In this document: positions 49,826 to 57,722 of the stretch, in pieces
How positions within the stretch are numbered: the first letter of the stretch is position 1
Layout of the letters: the number at the start of each line of letters is the position of its first letter
Assembly: GCA_949283785.1 (NCBI GenBank)
Contig: CASDTR010000001.1
Coordinates: forward strand, 1-64,000
DNA length: 64,000 nt
Direction: 5' to 3'
DNA from: an uncultured Oscillospiraceae bacterium
GTDB lineage: Bacteria > Bacillota > Clostridia > Oscillospirales > Acutalibacteraceae
Translations under genes and position numbers: made by a program
The notes under the pieces: model-generated
Seen by the model: the letters and a program-made list of their open reading frames with translations, nothing else
Database searches by the model: none
Told to the model about the DNA's origin: nothing

Positions 49826-50806
49826 ATGACAAATGCAAAGCTGATGACGGAGTATTTAGGTTATGCAGTCAAAATGGAACAGAATGTGTATACACTTAAG
49901 AGAGCACTATCCTATGTAACACATGAATACAAGCAAGCAAGTCAAAATTTAGAGAACAGTACCTATTATTACAATAGAAGTCTTAACGCATTGGAAAGCG
50001 AAAATGTAGCCGAATTTACCAAAGCTAACAAACAACTAAGTAAAAAGAAACTAAAAATACCCGGCATTCTTTTTATTATATTTTTGGTTTCTCTTATATC
50101 TGTAATAATAATTATGTCATTAAAAGACATCGTTAACAGAGATATACTTACTGCACTTATTATAGTACCCCTTATTCTCACATTTTTCTTGTGGCCCGTA
50201 CTGCCTTTTGCCGGAATAATATTTTTGCGCCATTTAATATCATATATAAACTCCAAAAAAGAAGCAAAAAAAACATATGCCACAAGACAAATGCAATTCA
50301 CTTTAGAAAATGAATCTTCTAAAAAAAATATGATAGCATATACTAATCAATGCAAAACTTTGTCAGCCAATGTAAAACAATTAAAAGCTGATTTAAATTC
50401 CGCAGAAGCAAATTTAAAGCAACTTTACAATAAAAATATATTGCCGCCAATTTATCGAAATCTTTCTGCGGTATGCACTTTATATGGATACCTGATTAAC
50501 GGCCGATGTACGACTATAGAAGGTCATGGCGGTATTTACGACACATACGCATATGATTTAAAACTTAATGCTATCGTATGTAAGCTGGACGAAATTTTAG
50601 AAAGTCTTGAATCTATTAGAAGTTCGCAGCATGAGCTATACATGGCTGTAAAAGAAGGAAACGCCATTTCAAATAAGATATATGAAGAAACAAAAAATAT
50701 TTCTCAAAACACATCGCAAATCGCAGTCAGCACAACGGCAATGGCTATGCATCAAAAGCAAATGGCTGATAACTTATCTTATATGGCATGGTGGAAAAAT
50801 TACTAA
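49826..50806 (+). CDS. Two-TM coiled-coil protein of unknown function
   Basis: 326 residues. N-terminal helical region (1-75), two hydrophobic stretches (PGILFIIFLVSLISVIIIMSL and ILTALIIVPLILTFFLWPVLPFAGIIFL), a long charged coiled coil (about 150-205), then a more conserved-looking block from PPIYRNLSAVCTLYGYLINGRCTTIEGHGGIYDTYAYDLKLNAIVCKLDEILESLESIRSSQHELYMAV to a helical end. I recall similar IYRN...GRC-TLEGH...Y hypothetical proteins in Firmicutes accessory regions but no function. GGAGG 11 bases upstream of the ATG. Last gene of the island, closed by a terminator. Confidence 0.82.
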   Translation: MTNAKLMTEYLGYAVKMEQNVYTLKRALSYVTHEYKQASQNLENSTYYYNRSLNALESENVAEFTKANKQLSKKKLKIPGILFIIFLVSLISVIIIMSLKDIVNRDILTALIIVPLILTFFLWPVLPFAGIIFLRHLISYINSKKEAKKTYATRQMQFTLENESSKKNMIAYTNQCKTLSANVKQLKADLNSAEANLKQLYNKNILPPIYRNLSAVCTLYGYLINGRCTTIEGHGGIYDTYAYDLKLNAIVCKLDEILESLESIRSSQHELYMAVKEGNAISNKIYEETKNISQNTSQIAVSTTAMAMHQKQMADNLSYMAWWKNY

Positions 50807-50820
50807 ATTCTAAGCACTAA

Positions 50821-50859
50821 TCCCCTTCCTTTGGAAAAACACGGGAAGGGGATTTTTTT
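50821..50859 (+). terminator. Terminator closing the island
   Basis: TCCCCTTCCT...GGGAAGGGGA followed by seven Ts. It marks the right edge of the AT-rich block. Confidence 0.88.
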
Positions 50860-51190
50860 ATCTCCTTATAAACTTTTTATCGTTTTCGGTGATGCCGCCG
50901 TCGTCGGAAATATACCGTTCCACTTTCATTTTAAGGTCGTATTTTTCCCTGAGGGCTGCGATGTCCTTCATCATTTCGGATGCGTGGTGGGCGTCGATGG
51001 CGGCCTGATTTTCCCAGCTGTCTATGAGCAGAACAGTATTTTCATCATCCATAGAGAAAAAGTACTCGTATCTAAGATTACCTTTCTCCTCTCGTATTCT
51101 GTTCACTATTCCCCTTGAAACCATTTCTTCGGCAAATTTTACGGCGCTGTCCCCTTCACCTCTGTAATAAATATTTACCGTAATCGGCAT
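50858..51190 (-). CDS. Antibiotic-biosynthesis-monooxygenase (ABM) domain protein
   Basis: 110 residues, dimeric alpha-beta barrel. VNIYYRGEGDSAVKFAEEMVSRGIVNRIREEKGNLRYEYFFSMDDENTVLLIDSWENQAAIDAHHASEMMKDIAALREKYDL has the E-x-G...Y-x(2-3)-F...D.W.n...HH pattern of YgiN/LsrG-like proteins. Function unknown: quinol oxidation or small-molecule isomerisation in relatives. 31 bases downstream of the DUF3795 gene, likely one unit. Confidence 0.85.
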   Translation of the reverse strand: MPITVNIYYRGEGDSAVKFAEEMVSRGIVNRIREEKGNLRYEYFFSMDDENTVLLIDSWENQAAIDAHHASEMMKDIAALREKYDLKMKVERYISDDGGITENDKKFIRR

Positions 51191-51221
51191 ATAAATCAGC
51201 CCCTTTATATCGAGTTGCCTG

Positions 51222-51656
51222 CTACCTTCTTTTGTAAACCACTATTTCGGGGTCGGCTCCCATGCAGCCGTATTCGCATACGAGAATGTATTTTTCGTCC
51301 GCCGCTATGCCGTAGCATCTGTCGCTGTTCTGGCGATCTGTCTGATTGCCCAGATACACGTCGCTGTCTTTAAGGAGCTTTACCTTCTGTCCGCCGGGCA
51401 GCGTGTATTCGAGGTTTACAAAAAATCCGTTGAGCAGATTAAGTCTCTCCACCTTCAAATCCTCAATTTCAAGGGAATTGATTTCTTCAATGAGGTCTTT
51501 TTTCAGCTCTTCAAAAGCCTGTGTTCCGCCTCTTTTAATACACTCGGCGGCGATGCACTTTCCCCCGAAGGGCCTGCCGTCTGTCTCAGCGCAGCCGCCG
51601 CACTGAGCCCTTTTTTCACACTTTTCACAGCAGTCAAGTCCGCAGATTGATTTCAT
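51222..51656 (-). CDS. DUF3795 domain protein
   Basis: 144 residues. N-terminal Cys-rich block MKSICGLDCCEKCEKRAQCGGCAETDGRPFGGKCIAAECIKRGG, the DUF3795 signature and possibly a metal site. The C-terminal half (LLNGFFVNLEYTLPGGQKVKLLKDSDVYLGNQTDRQNSDRCYGIAADEKYILVCEYG) is a beta-rich domain. No function known. AGGAGGGGT precedes the ATG. Confidence 0.85.
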   Translation of the reverse strand: MKSICGLDCCEKCEKRAQCGGCAETDGRPFGGKCIAAECIKRGGTQAFEELKKDLIEEINSLEIEDLKVERLNLLNGFFVNLEYTLPGGQKVKLLKDSDVYLGNQTDRQNSDRCYGIAADEKYILVCEYGCMGADPEIVVYKRR

Positions 51657-51774
51657 AAATACCCCTCCTGATTTTTCCTGACTTCTTTTGAATCAGTTTA
51701 TCACAATCAATGAGCCAAATGCAATCTCATATAAAAACAAAAAACGGACAGGGATTTTAATTCCGCCGTCTCTG

Positions 51775-52090
51775 CGTGTCGATAAAGTTGCTTTATGCTG
51801 AAATAATTATCTGAATAGCTGCTTTACATCATCAGGTTGGCACGATAAAGTACAAAAACAGCGCAGTATAGAATTTTCGATACAGTTGTCTCGCGGGCAC
51901 TTATAGTCGTTTTTTACCGTAATTCGGCGCGCAAATCGGATGCAAACTCAGTTTGCTGCGCGAATTGGGTGCAGCGTCACGCTGCCTAAGCTCAGCTTGC
52001 CAATCCTTCTGTCAAGGCTTACGCCTTGACATCTCCCTTTACACAAGGGAGACATGGGTGAATGCTGAATTTTGGTTTTTCAACAGTCTC
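51775..52090 (+). repeat. Interspersed repeat copy R6 (long type)
   Basis: Left end TGTCGATAAAGTTGC, right end TTTTTCAACAGTCTC; variable hairpin GTCAAGGC/GCCTTGAC; CTCCCTTT/AAGGGAG hairpin. An extra module at 51889-52000 has three CTCAG/CTCAC-type hairpins (GCAAACTCAGTTTGC, GCAGCGTCACGCTGC, AAGCTCAGCTT). A decayed copy of the right-hand hairpin (CCGCCGTCTCTG at 51763-51774) lies on the left. Confidence 0.85.
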
Positions 52091-52118
52091 CAGACGGCGG
52101 ATTAATAGCCGCCGTCTG
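52091..52118 (-). terminator. Terminator of the nitrilase-NUDIX gene (right of R6)
   Basis: CAGACGGCGG-ATTAATAG-CCGCCGTCTG, 10-bp stem, seven bases past the stop. Confidence 0.7.
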
Positions 52119-52125
52119 TTTTCTT

Positions 52126-53481
52126 TTACTCTTCTCTGTTCTCTCTGTTTATAATTCCCATGACCCGCTCGGCTTCTTTTAAAAGCTTCGGCTGAATGAG
52201 AGGATATGTCCAGCTTTGGATTTCAGGCAATTCATCCGAAAGCTTCGTCTCAGCAATTTCCAGCTTCGGAAGCTCCCCGAATGAAAAGATATCCGCAAAA
52301 TAGAGCATACCGAAATTTTCTTCCCCGTCCATTGCAACGGAATAAGGGGTTATCTGATAAAGGTCATAGTCCTTCGCCCCCGTCTCTTCCCAAAGCTCTC
52401 TGCGGGCCGTCTCGTCGGGATGCTCTCCTTCCTCCCTGTGGCCTCCCGGGAATTCCCAGGTGCTACGGTCCCTGTGGCGGCAGAAAACATATTTTCCCTC
52501 TGATTTTGAAATTATCACCGAGTATTTATATCCCTTTTCCTTGGGCGGAACTTTCCCGAAGGATACCTTTACACTGTCCATTTCTTCTCTCCTTTTCTCC
52601 CTGACAAAGGGATATTTCACTTGCGTTTTAACAATTTCGCCGTATGCGTATACCTTGCGGTAAGCGTTGCCCCAAGTCTCCCTTTCGCGCCACTTCCTTA
52701 TTGCCGCCATGTCAAACTCGGCCACGGCGATTTCTTCCTCCTCGCCCAGCATCATTATTTCATTATCTGTATAATTGCCCTTTTCGTCAAAGGTCATGGG
52801 CGTATAGGCGCAGGAGCAGCCCCATTTGGGTCTTGGATAGTTGGCCATGATAATTCCCGTCATATTCTCAAAAGCGCGGCTGCGAAGCTGTGAGAGCCTC
52901 GCAGAGTTCATGTCACAGGAGTTGGGCACGAGAATCACCTCCGCCCCCTGAAGCATCAGCACCCTTGCGCTTTCGGGAAACTCACGGTCGTAGCAGATCA
53001 TAATTCCGATTTTAACTCCGCAGAAGTCAACGGTCTTAAATCCTTTGCCGCTCTCCAGCAGCCCCTCCAGCGAAAAATCGCAGGTGTGAACCTTATCGTA
53101 GCGGAGAATGATTTTTCCCTCTTTGTCTATAAAAAAGGCGGTGTTGGTCTTTCCCTTTTCCCCGCTGCAAAGGCAGGTTATCACAGCTCCCGCTTTAAGC
53201 TCCCTCGCCTTTTCGCAGAAGGCTTTTATCTCTTCTCCGTCGGGTTCCCAAGTCTCAGAAAGCCATTTTTCACGCTCTTTTTCATATCCCGCCTTAAAGG
53301 GGTCGTCAAAGGCCTCCTCAAAGGGCGGAGCATAGCCGTTGGACCATATTTCGGGAAAAAGCACAATATCCGCGCCCAGTTTCGCCCCCTCTTCAAAGTA
53401 TTTGAGGCCGGCTTCAAGGCTGTATTCGGAGTCATTGGGCTTTGTATTTTTCTGCACTGCGGCAACGCGAAGCTTCTCCAT
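52126..53481 (-). CDS. Carbon-nitrogen hydrolase fused to a NUDIX hydrolase
   Basis: 451 residues with two enzymes in one chain. Residues 1 to about 290 are a nitrilase-superfamily amidase: Glu44 in ADIVLFPEIW, Lys in ILRYDKVHTC, Cys in GIMICYDREFPESARVL. A short linker (FVREKRREEMDS) leads to a NUDIX domain with a full box GGHREEGEHPDETARRELWEETGA near 345-368. Both active sites look intact. No frameshift is seen. The amidase substrate and the nucleotide-derivative substrate are unknown; fusion suggests sequential steps or house-cleaning of a coupled metabolite. Confidence 0.9.
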   Translation of the reverse strand: MEKLRVAAVQKNTKPNDSEYSLEAGLKYFEEGAKLGADIVLFPEIWSNGYAPPFEEAFDDPFKAGYEKEREKWLSETWEPDGEEIKAFCEKARELKAGAVITCLCSGEKGKTNTAFFIDKEGKIILRYDKVHTCDFSLEGLLESGKGFKTVDFCGVKIGIMICYDREFPESARVLMLQGAEVILVPNSCDMNSARLSQLRSRAFENMTGIIMANYPRPKWGCSCAYTPMTFDEKGNYTDNEIMMLGEEEEIAVAEFDMAAIRKWRERETWGNAYRKVYAYGEIVKTQVKYPFVREKRREEMDSVKVSFGKVPPKEKGYKYSVIISKSEGKYVFCRHRDRSTWEFPGGHREEGEHPDETARRELWEETGAKDYDLYQITPYSVAMDGEENFGMLYFADIFSFGELPKLEIAETKLSDELPEIQSWTYPLIQPKLLKEAERVMGIINRENREE

Positions 53482-53503
53482 ATTTTCACTTCCTTTAAGA
53501 AAA

Positions 53504-53527
53504 AAGCGGAGCTCGGGGCTCCGCTTT
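53504..53527 (-). terminator. Left copy of duplicated terminator hairpin (R7 site)
   Basis: AAGCGGAGCTCGGGGCTCCGCTTT, identical to 53848-53871. It is followed on the minus strand by TTTTCTTAAAGG. Confidence 0.85.
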
Positions 53528-53847
53528 TGCTTGTCGATAAAGTAGTTTTATGCTGAAATAATTATCTGAATTGCTGTTTTACATCATCAGGTTGGCACGA
53601 TAAAGTACAAAAACAGCGCAATATAGAATTTTTTCGATACAATTATCTCGCGGGCACTTATGGTCGTTTTTTACCGTAATTCGGTGCGCGAATCGGATGC
53701 AAACTCAGTTTGCTGCGCGAATTGGGTGCGGCGTCACGCTGCCTAAGCTCAGTTTGCCAATCCCTCTGTCAAGGCTTACGCCTTGACATCTCCCTTTACA
53801 CAAGGGAGACAGGGGTGTGTGCTGAATTTTGGTTTTTCAACAGTCTC
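53528..53847 (+). repeat. Interspersed repeat copy R7 (long type)
   Basis: Nearly identical to R6: GCTTGTCGATAAAGTAG left, TTTTTCAACAGTCTC right, GTCAAGGC/GCCTTGAC hairpin, and the same inner module at 53647-53757. Flanked by identical hairpins. Confidence 0.88.
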
Positions 53848-53871
53848 AAGCGGAGCTCGGGGCTCCGCTTT
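53848..53871 (-). terminator. Right copy of duplicated terminator hairpin (R7 site)
   Basis: Same 24-base hairpin; 18 bases past the leuB stop. The minus strand continues into the repeat instead of a T-run. Confidence 0.8.
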
Positions 53872-53889
53872 GGTTTTTATTGACTTTTA

Positions 53890-54966
53890 TCAGCCGACCA
53901 CGATTTCCTTTACGATATCGCCCATCTGTGAGGTGGAGACTTTCTCAAAGCCCTCCTCGTAGATATCGGGAGTTCTCGCTCTGCCCAGAGCCTCGTTTAC
54001 GGCCTTTTCTATTGCGTCGGCGGCTTCTCCCTCATCGAAGGAGTAGCGGAGCATCATTGCGGCGGAAAGGATTGTGGCAAGGGGATTTGCAATGCCCTGA
54101 CCCGCAATGTCGGGAGCGGAGCCGTGGATAGGCTCATAAAGTCCCATTTTGCCGTCGGCAAGGCTCGCGGAGGCAAGCATACCGATTGAGCCGCTTATCA
54201 TGGAAGCTTCGTCCGAAAGGATGTCGCCGAAAATATTTGAAGTTACGATAACGTCAAACTGTCCCGGATTCCTCACAAGCTGCATAGCGCAGTTGTCAAC
54301 ATACATATGGCTCAGCTCAACATCAGGGTATTCCTCGGAAACCCTGATGACAGTCTCTCTCCAGAGCCTTGAGGATTCAAGAACGTTGGCCTTATCTACG
54401 CTTGTAAGCTTCTTGTTTCTCTTCTGAGCCATCCGGAAGGCCACTCTCGCGATGCGCTCGATTTCGGGAACGGTGTACATCTCCGTATCATATGCCGCGG
54501 GGACGCCGCTTACCTCTTTTCTTCCCCTCTCGCCGAAGTATATGCCGCCCGTAAGCTCACGGACAACGAGTACGTCGAGATTGTCGCCGATAATGCTGTC
54601 CTTAATGGGGGAAGCGGATTTAAGGGGCTCGAAAATCTGAGCGGGACGAAGGTTTGCGTAAAGGCCGAGGGCGCCTCTTATGCCCAGAAGTCCAGCTTCG
54701 GGCCTCTTGTTGCCGGGGAGCTTATCCCACTTCCAGCCGCCTACCGCGCCCAGAAGCACCGAGTCGGCCTTTTTGCAGGCTTCAACGGTCGCCTCGGGAA
54801 GGGGCTCGCCCGTTGCGTCGATGGCGCAGCCGCCCATGAGCTGATAGTCATAATTGATTTTATAGCCGTATTTTTCGCCTGCCGCGTCAAGTACCTTTAT
54901 GGCCTCGTCCACGATTTCGGGTCCGATTCCGTCGCCTTTAAGGACGACAACGTTATATTCTCTCAT
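53890..54966 (-). CDS. leuB: 3-isopropylmalate dehydrogenase
   Basis: 358 residues. [67 protein letters not shown] and [27 protein letters not shown] match LeuB. Oxidatively decarboxylates 3-isopropylmalate in leucine synthesis. 25 bases after leuA and controlled with it by the T-box. leuC and leuD are not in this operon. Confidence 0.96.
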   Translation of the reverse strand: MREYNVVVLKGDGIGPEIVDEAIKVLDAAGEKYGYKINYDYQLMGGCAIDATGEPLPEATVEACKKADSVLLGAVGGWKWDKLPGNKRPEAGLLGIRGALGLYANLRPAQIFEPLKSASPIKDSIIGDNLDVLVVRELTGGIYFGERGRKEVSGVPAAYDTEMYTVPEIERIARVAFRMAQKRNKKLTSVDKANVLESSRLWRETVIRVSEEYPDVELSHMYVDNCAMQLVRNPGQFDVIVTSNIFGDILSDEASMISGSIGMLASASLADGKMGLYEPIHGSAPDIAGQGIANPLATILSAAMMLRYSFDEGEAADAIEKAVNEALGRARTPDIYEEGFEKVSTSQMGDIVKEIVVG

Positions 54967-54991
54967 TTAACTCAAATCCTTTCGGTAATAA

Positions 54992-56689
54992 TCAGTGCTT
55001 TGAAACGTAGCGGTTAATGGCGCAGAGAACGCCTCTGATAGAAGCGTAGTTGATGTTGTGGGACATACCTACGCCGAAAACGTCGCTGCCGTCGGGAGCT
55101 TTAAGCTGGATGTAGGAAACGGCCTTTGCGTCTGAGCCCACGGATACGGCGTGCTCCGAGTAGTCAACAAAGCGGTAGCCGTAAATTCCTACATGGGACA
55201 GGGCGTTGAAGAATGCGTCGATAGGTCCGTTGCCGCTGCCCTGAATGTTTACGGGCTCGTCGCCGTTATGCTTGAGGGCGCCCTCAAAGCGCACCTTGGG
55301 TGAGGTGTTGTTGACGGCGTTTTCCTCCGTAAGCTTATGGGATACGATCTGATAGGGTCCGTTTATTTCAAGATACTGTTTGCTGAAAATTTCGAATACC
55401 TTCTGGGGGCTTATCTCGGTGCCCGCCGCGTCACATACAGCCTTGACCGCCGCGCCGAACTCGGGATGCATGGCCTTGGGCAGCTGATAGCCGAATACAT
55501 TGCTCATAATGAAGGCAGCGCCGCCCTTGCCCGACTGGCTGTTTATGCGGATAATGGGCTCATACTCTCTGCCTACGTCCGCAGGGTCGATTGGAAGATA
55601 GGGAACCTCCCAGTACTCGGTGCCGCTGGTCTTCATGTATTCCTCGCCCTTGTTGATAGCGTCCTGATGTGAGCCCGAAAAGGCTGTGAACACAAGCTTG
55701 CCAGCATAGGGCTGACGGTAGCCCACCTGCATCTTCGTGGTGCGCTCGTAGACCTCTTTTATCTTGTTGATGTTGCTGAAATCAAGCTTCGGGTCAACGG
55801 CCTGGGTGTACATGTTAAGGGCAAGGGTAACAATATCAACATTGCCCGTTCTCTCGCCGTTTCCGAAGAGGGTGCCTTCGATTCTGTCGGCTCCCGCAAG
55901 GAGTCCCAGCTCCGCCGCCGCAACACCCGTGCCTCTGTCGTTGTGGGGGTGAAGGCTGATAATGGCGTTCTCCCTGTTTTTAAGGTGAGTGCAGAAATAT
56001 TCAATCTGGTCAGCGTAGCCGTTGGGTGTGCTGCCCTCCACTGTTGAGGGAAGGTTCAGGATAAGCTTGTTGTCGGCGTCCGTTCCCAGAGACTCCATAA
56101 CCGCCTCGCAGATACGAACGGCGTTATCCATTTCCGTACCCGAGAAGCTCTCGGGGGAATACTCGAAGCGGATATTTGTCTCGCTGCCGTTCGCCTTCAT
56201 TTCGTCGGTGAGCTCTTTAATGAGCTTTGCGCCCTTGACGGCGATGTCGATAATGCCGTCCATATCCTTTTTAAAGACAACCTTTCTCTGAAGGGTCGAG
56301 GTGGAATTATAAAAGTGGACGATTACGTTTTTAGCTCCCGCAATGGCGTCGAAGGTCTTGCGGATGAGGTGCTCTCTGGCCTGGACAAGAACCTGAATGG
56401 TCACGTCGTCGGGGATGTGGCCGCCGTCGATGAGGGTTCTGAGAATCTCATACTCCGTCTCGGACGCTGAGGGGAAGCCCACCTCAATCTCTTTGAAGCC
56501 GATATCCACAAGGAGCTTGAACATCTCAAGCTTTTCCTGAAGATTCATGGGGTCGATAAGGGCCTGGTTGCCGTCGCGAAGGTCAACGCTGCACCAGATT
56601 GGGGCATGGTCTATGACCTTTGAGGGCCACTGCCTGTTTTCGATTTTAACAGGCTCAAAGGGAATGTACTTTTCAAAACCTTTTTTCAT
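54992..56689 (-). CDS. leuA: 2-isopropylmalate synthase (long LeuA type)
   Basis: 565 residues. Catalytic barrel with CSVDLRDGNQALIDPMNLQEKLEMFKLLVDIGFKEIEVGFPSASETEY, SLHPHNDRGTGVAAAELGLLAGADRIEGTLFGNGERTGNVDI (metal-binding HxH), and a C-terminal leucine-binding regulatory domain. The YMKTSGTEYWEVPYLPIDPADVGREYEPIIRINSQSGKGG segment places it in the about 560-residue class. First step of leucine biosynthesis, subject to T-box control upstream. Confidence 0.96.
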   Translation of the reverse strand: MKKGFEKYIPFEPVKIENRQWPSKVIDHAPIWCSVDLRDGNQALIDPMNLQEKLEMFKLLVDIGFKEIEVGFPSASETEYEILRTLIDGGHIPDDVTIQVLVQAREHLIRKTFDAIAGAKNVIVHFYNSTSTLQRKVVFKKDMDGIIDIAVKGAKLIKELTDEMKANGSETNIRFEYSPESFSGTEMDNAVRICEAVMESLGTDADNKLILNLPSTVEGSTPNGYADQIEYFCTHLKNRENAIISLHPHNDRGTGVAAAELGLLAGADRIEGTLFGNGERTGNVDIVTLALNMYTQAVDPKLDFSNINKIKEVYERTTKMQVGYRQPYAGKLVFTAFSGSHQDAINKGEEYMKTSGTEYWEVPYLPIDPADVGREYEPIIRINSQSGKGGAAFIMSNVFGYQLPKAMHPEFGAAVKAVCDAAGTEISPQKVFEIFSKQYLEINGPYQIVSHKLTEENAVNNTSPKVRFEGALKHNGDEPVNIQGSGNGPIDAFFNALSHVGIYGYRFVDYSEHAVSVGSDAKAVSYIQLKAPDGSDVFGVGMSHNINYASIRGVLCAINRYVSKH

Positions 56690-56699
56690 TGCTGATTTC

Positions 56700-57010
56700 T
56701 CCTTTTCCTACGCAAAAGTTGAGTTCACCTTTCACGGGGCGATGTCAAACAAAAAACCCGCCCCCTACAACTGTATAGGGGCGAGGATAATATACTCCAC
56801 GCGGTACCACCCTACTTCAGCCGCTTTATGCGGCTCTCACGGGCCTCCAACAAGGCCCTGACCTGTAACGCGGTCATACGTCCTGCCCTATGATTTCAGG
56901 CAGACAACTCCGGAATGAGCTATACACAAATATTGCGGCGCCGTCTCACACCGACCGACGGCTCTCTGATGCTCGCGCAACCTGTCTTTTTTCCTTCACA
57001 GTCTTTAGGG
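56700..57010 (-). ncRNA. T-box riboswitch, leucine-specific, before leuA
   Basis: Minus-strand leader with the T-box AGGGTGGTACCGCG (56800-56813), the preceding stem GAGAGCCGCATAAAGCGGCT, and terminator at 56751-56783. Stem I has an AGCTCATTC segment at 56912-56920 whose CTC would read a leucine codon, fitting the leuA target. Uncharged tRNA-Leu would pair with it and stabilise the antiterminator. Confidence 0.93.
56751..56783 (-). terminator. T-box terminator of leuA leader
   Basis: CGCCCCTATAC-AGTT-GTAGGGGGCG followed by GGTTTTTTG on the minus strand; part of the stem overlaps the T-box region. Confidence 0.9.
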
Positions 57011-57045
57011 GTAAACCAAATGCGAATTTTTAAATTGTAAATATT

Positions 57046-57074
57046 ATTATAAAAACCTTTTCTTCCCTTGTCAA
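57046..57074 (-). promoter_or_regulatory. SigA-type promoter of leuA-leuB
   Basis: TTGACA (57069-57074), 17 bases, TATAAT (57046-57051), minus strand. Confidence 0.88.
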
Positions 57075-57148
57075 CAGCAGGAAGGTAAAAATATAGGCGG
57101 AAAATTTTATGAAAAATGACATCCGTTTCCCGAAATGGACATTTTTTA

Positions 57149-57354
57149 TCAGCTTGCCGATAAACTTGTTTTTATGATTAAACAGTTTTAGAGCTGCTGT
57201 TTGGCACTATCGGGGGAAAACTCGATGCGGCGCAGAAAACAGCGCAGCATCAAGGTTTCTGCATATACAATCCCTCTGTCAAAACTGCGTTTTGACATCT
57301 CCCTTTACACAAGGGAGACGGGGGCGAGTGCTGAATTTTAGTTTTTCGACAGTC
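57149..57354 (+). repeat. Interspersed repeat copy R8
   Basis: Short-type copy: TCAGCTTGCCGATAAACTTG left, TTTTTCGACAGTCCC right, GTCAAAAC/GTTTTGAC and CTCCCTTT/AAGGGAG hairpins. No duplicated hairpin at its ends; only short T-rich flanks. Confidence 0.85.
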
Positions 57355-57412
57355 CCTTTTTATTTCTTTTTCCTCTTCACACGGGGCCGTCCTTCCTCAT
57401 TGGGGGCAAAAT

Positions 57413-57453
57413 AAAAAGCTTCTCCTTACCTTAGGCCCGGAGAAGCTTTTTTT
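57413..57453 (-). terminator. Terminator of mltG-FTR unit
   Basis: AAAAAGCTTCTCC...GGAGAAGCTTTTTTT, 12-bp stem with T-runs on both strands. Confidence 0.85.
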
Positions 57454-57507
57454 GGAGAAAGTATGAAAAAGCAAACCGCTTAACGGCTTACCACCAAGGG
57501 CGATGAA

Positions 57508-57708
57508 TCAATCATTTTCCTTGTAATAGAGGAGGCAGTGACAGTAGCCCGTAAAATTCGGGTCTTTTATCTGGTCCCGAAACTCCTTGCACATGCATTT
57601 TGTATCCGGGGTTCTCTCAAGTCGGCAGGGACAATATCCTCCCGTCTTTTCGAGTCCTTCCTTTATGGTTTTTACGATTTCTTCGTTTTCGTTAAGTCTT
57701 ACTTTCAT
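57508..57708 (-). CDS. Ferredoxin-thioredoxin reductase catalytic-chain-like protein
   Basis: 66 residues with the three Cys-x-Cys motifs of the FTR beta fold: GYCPCRL, KCMCKEFRDQI and GYCHCLLYY. In the family four cysteines hold a [4Fe-4S] cluster and two form the redox disulfide. Shorter than plant or cyanobacterial FTR (about 110) because the N-terminal part is absent, as in many anaerobes. The electron partner is not known. 14 bases after the mltG stop. Confidence 0.85.
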   Translation of the reverse strand: MKVRLNENEEIVKTIKEGLEKTGGYCPCRLERTPDTKCMCKEFRDQIKDPNFTGYCHCLLYYKEND

Positions 57709-57722
57709 AAAACCGTTCTCCT

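Noticed and set aside
49651..49899. 82-codon plus-strand frame overlapping the Cys-rich gene
   Set aside because: Starts inside the coupled Cys-rich gene in another frame without a ribosome site and runs into the next gene.
49605..50806. Island as a Bil or CBASS operon
   Set aside because: No E1, E2, ubiquitin-like, nucleotidyltransferase or effector domain is recognisable; only the JAMM domain is shared.
511..57354. CRISPR array
   Set aside because: The repeats are 200-320 bases, lie kilobases apart and have no spacer structure; no cas genes are present.
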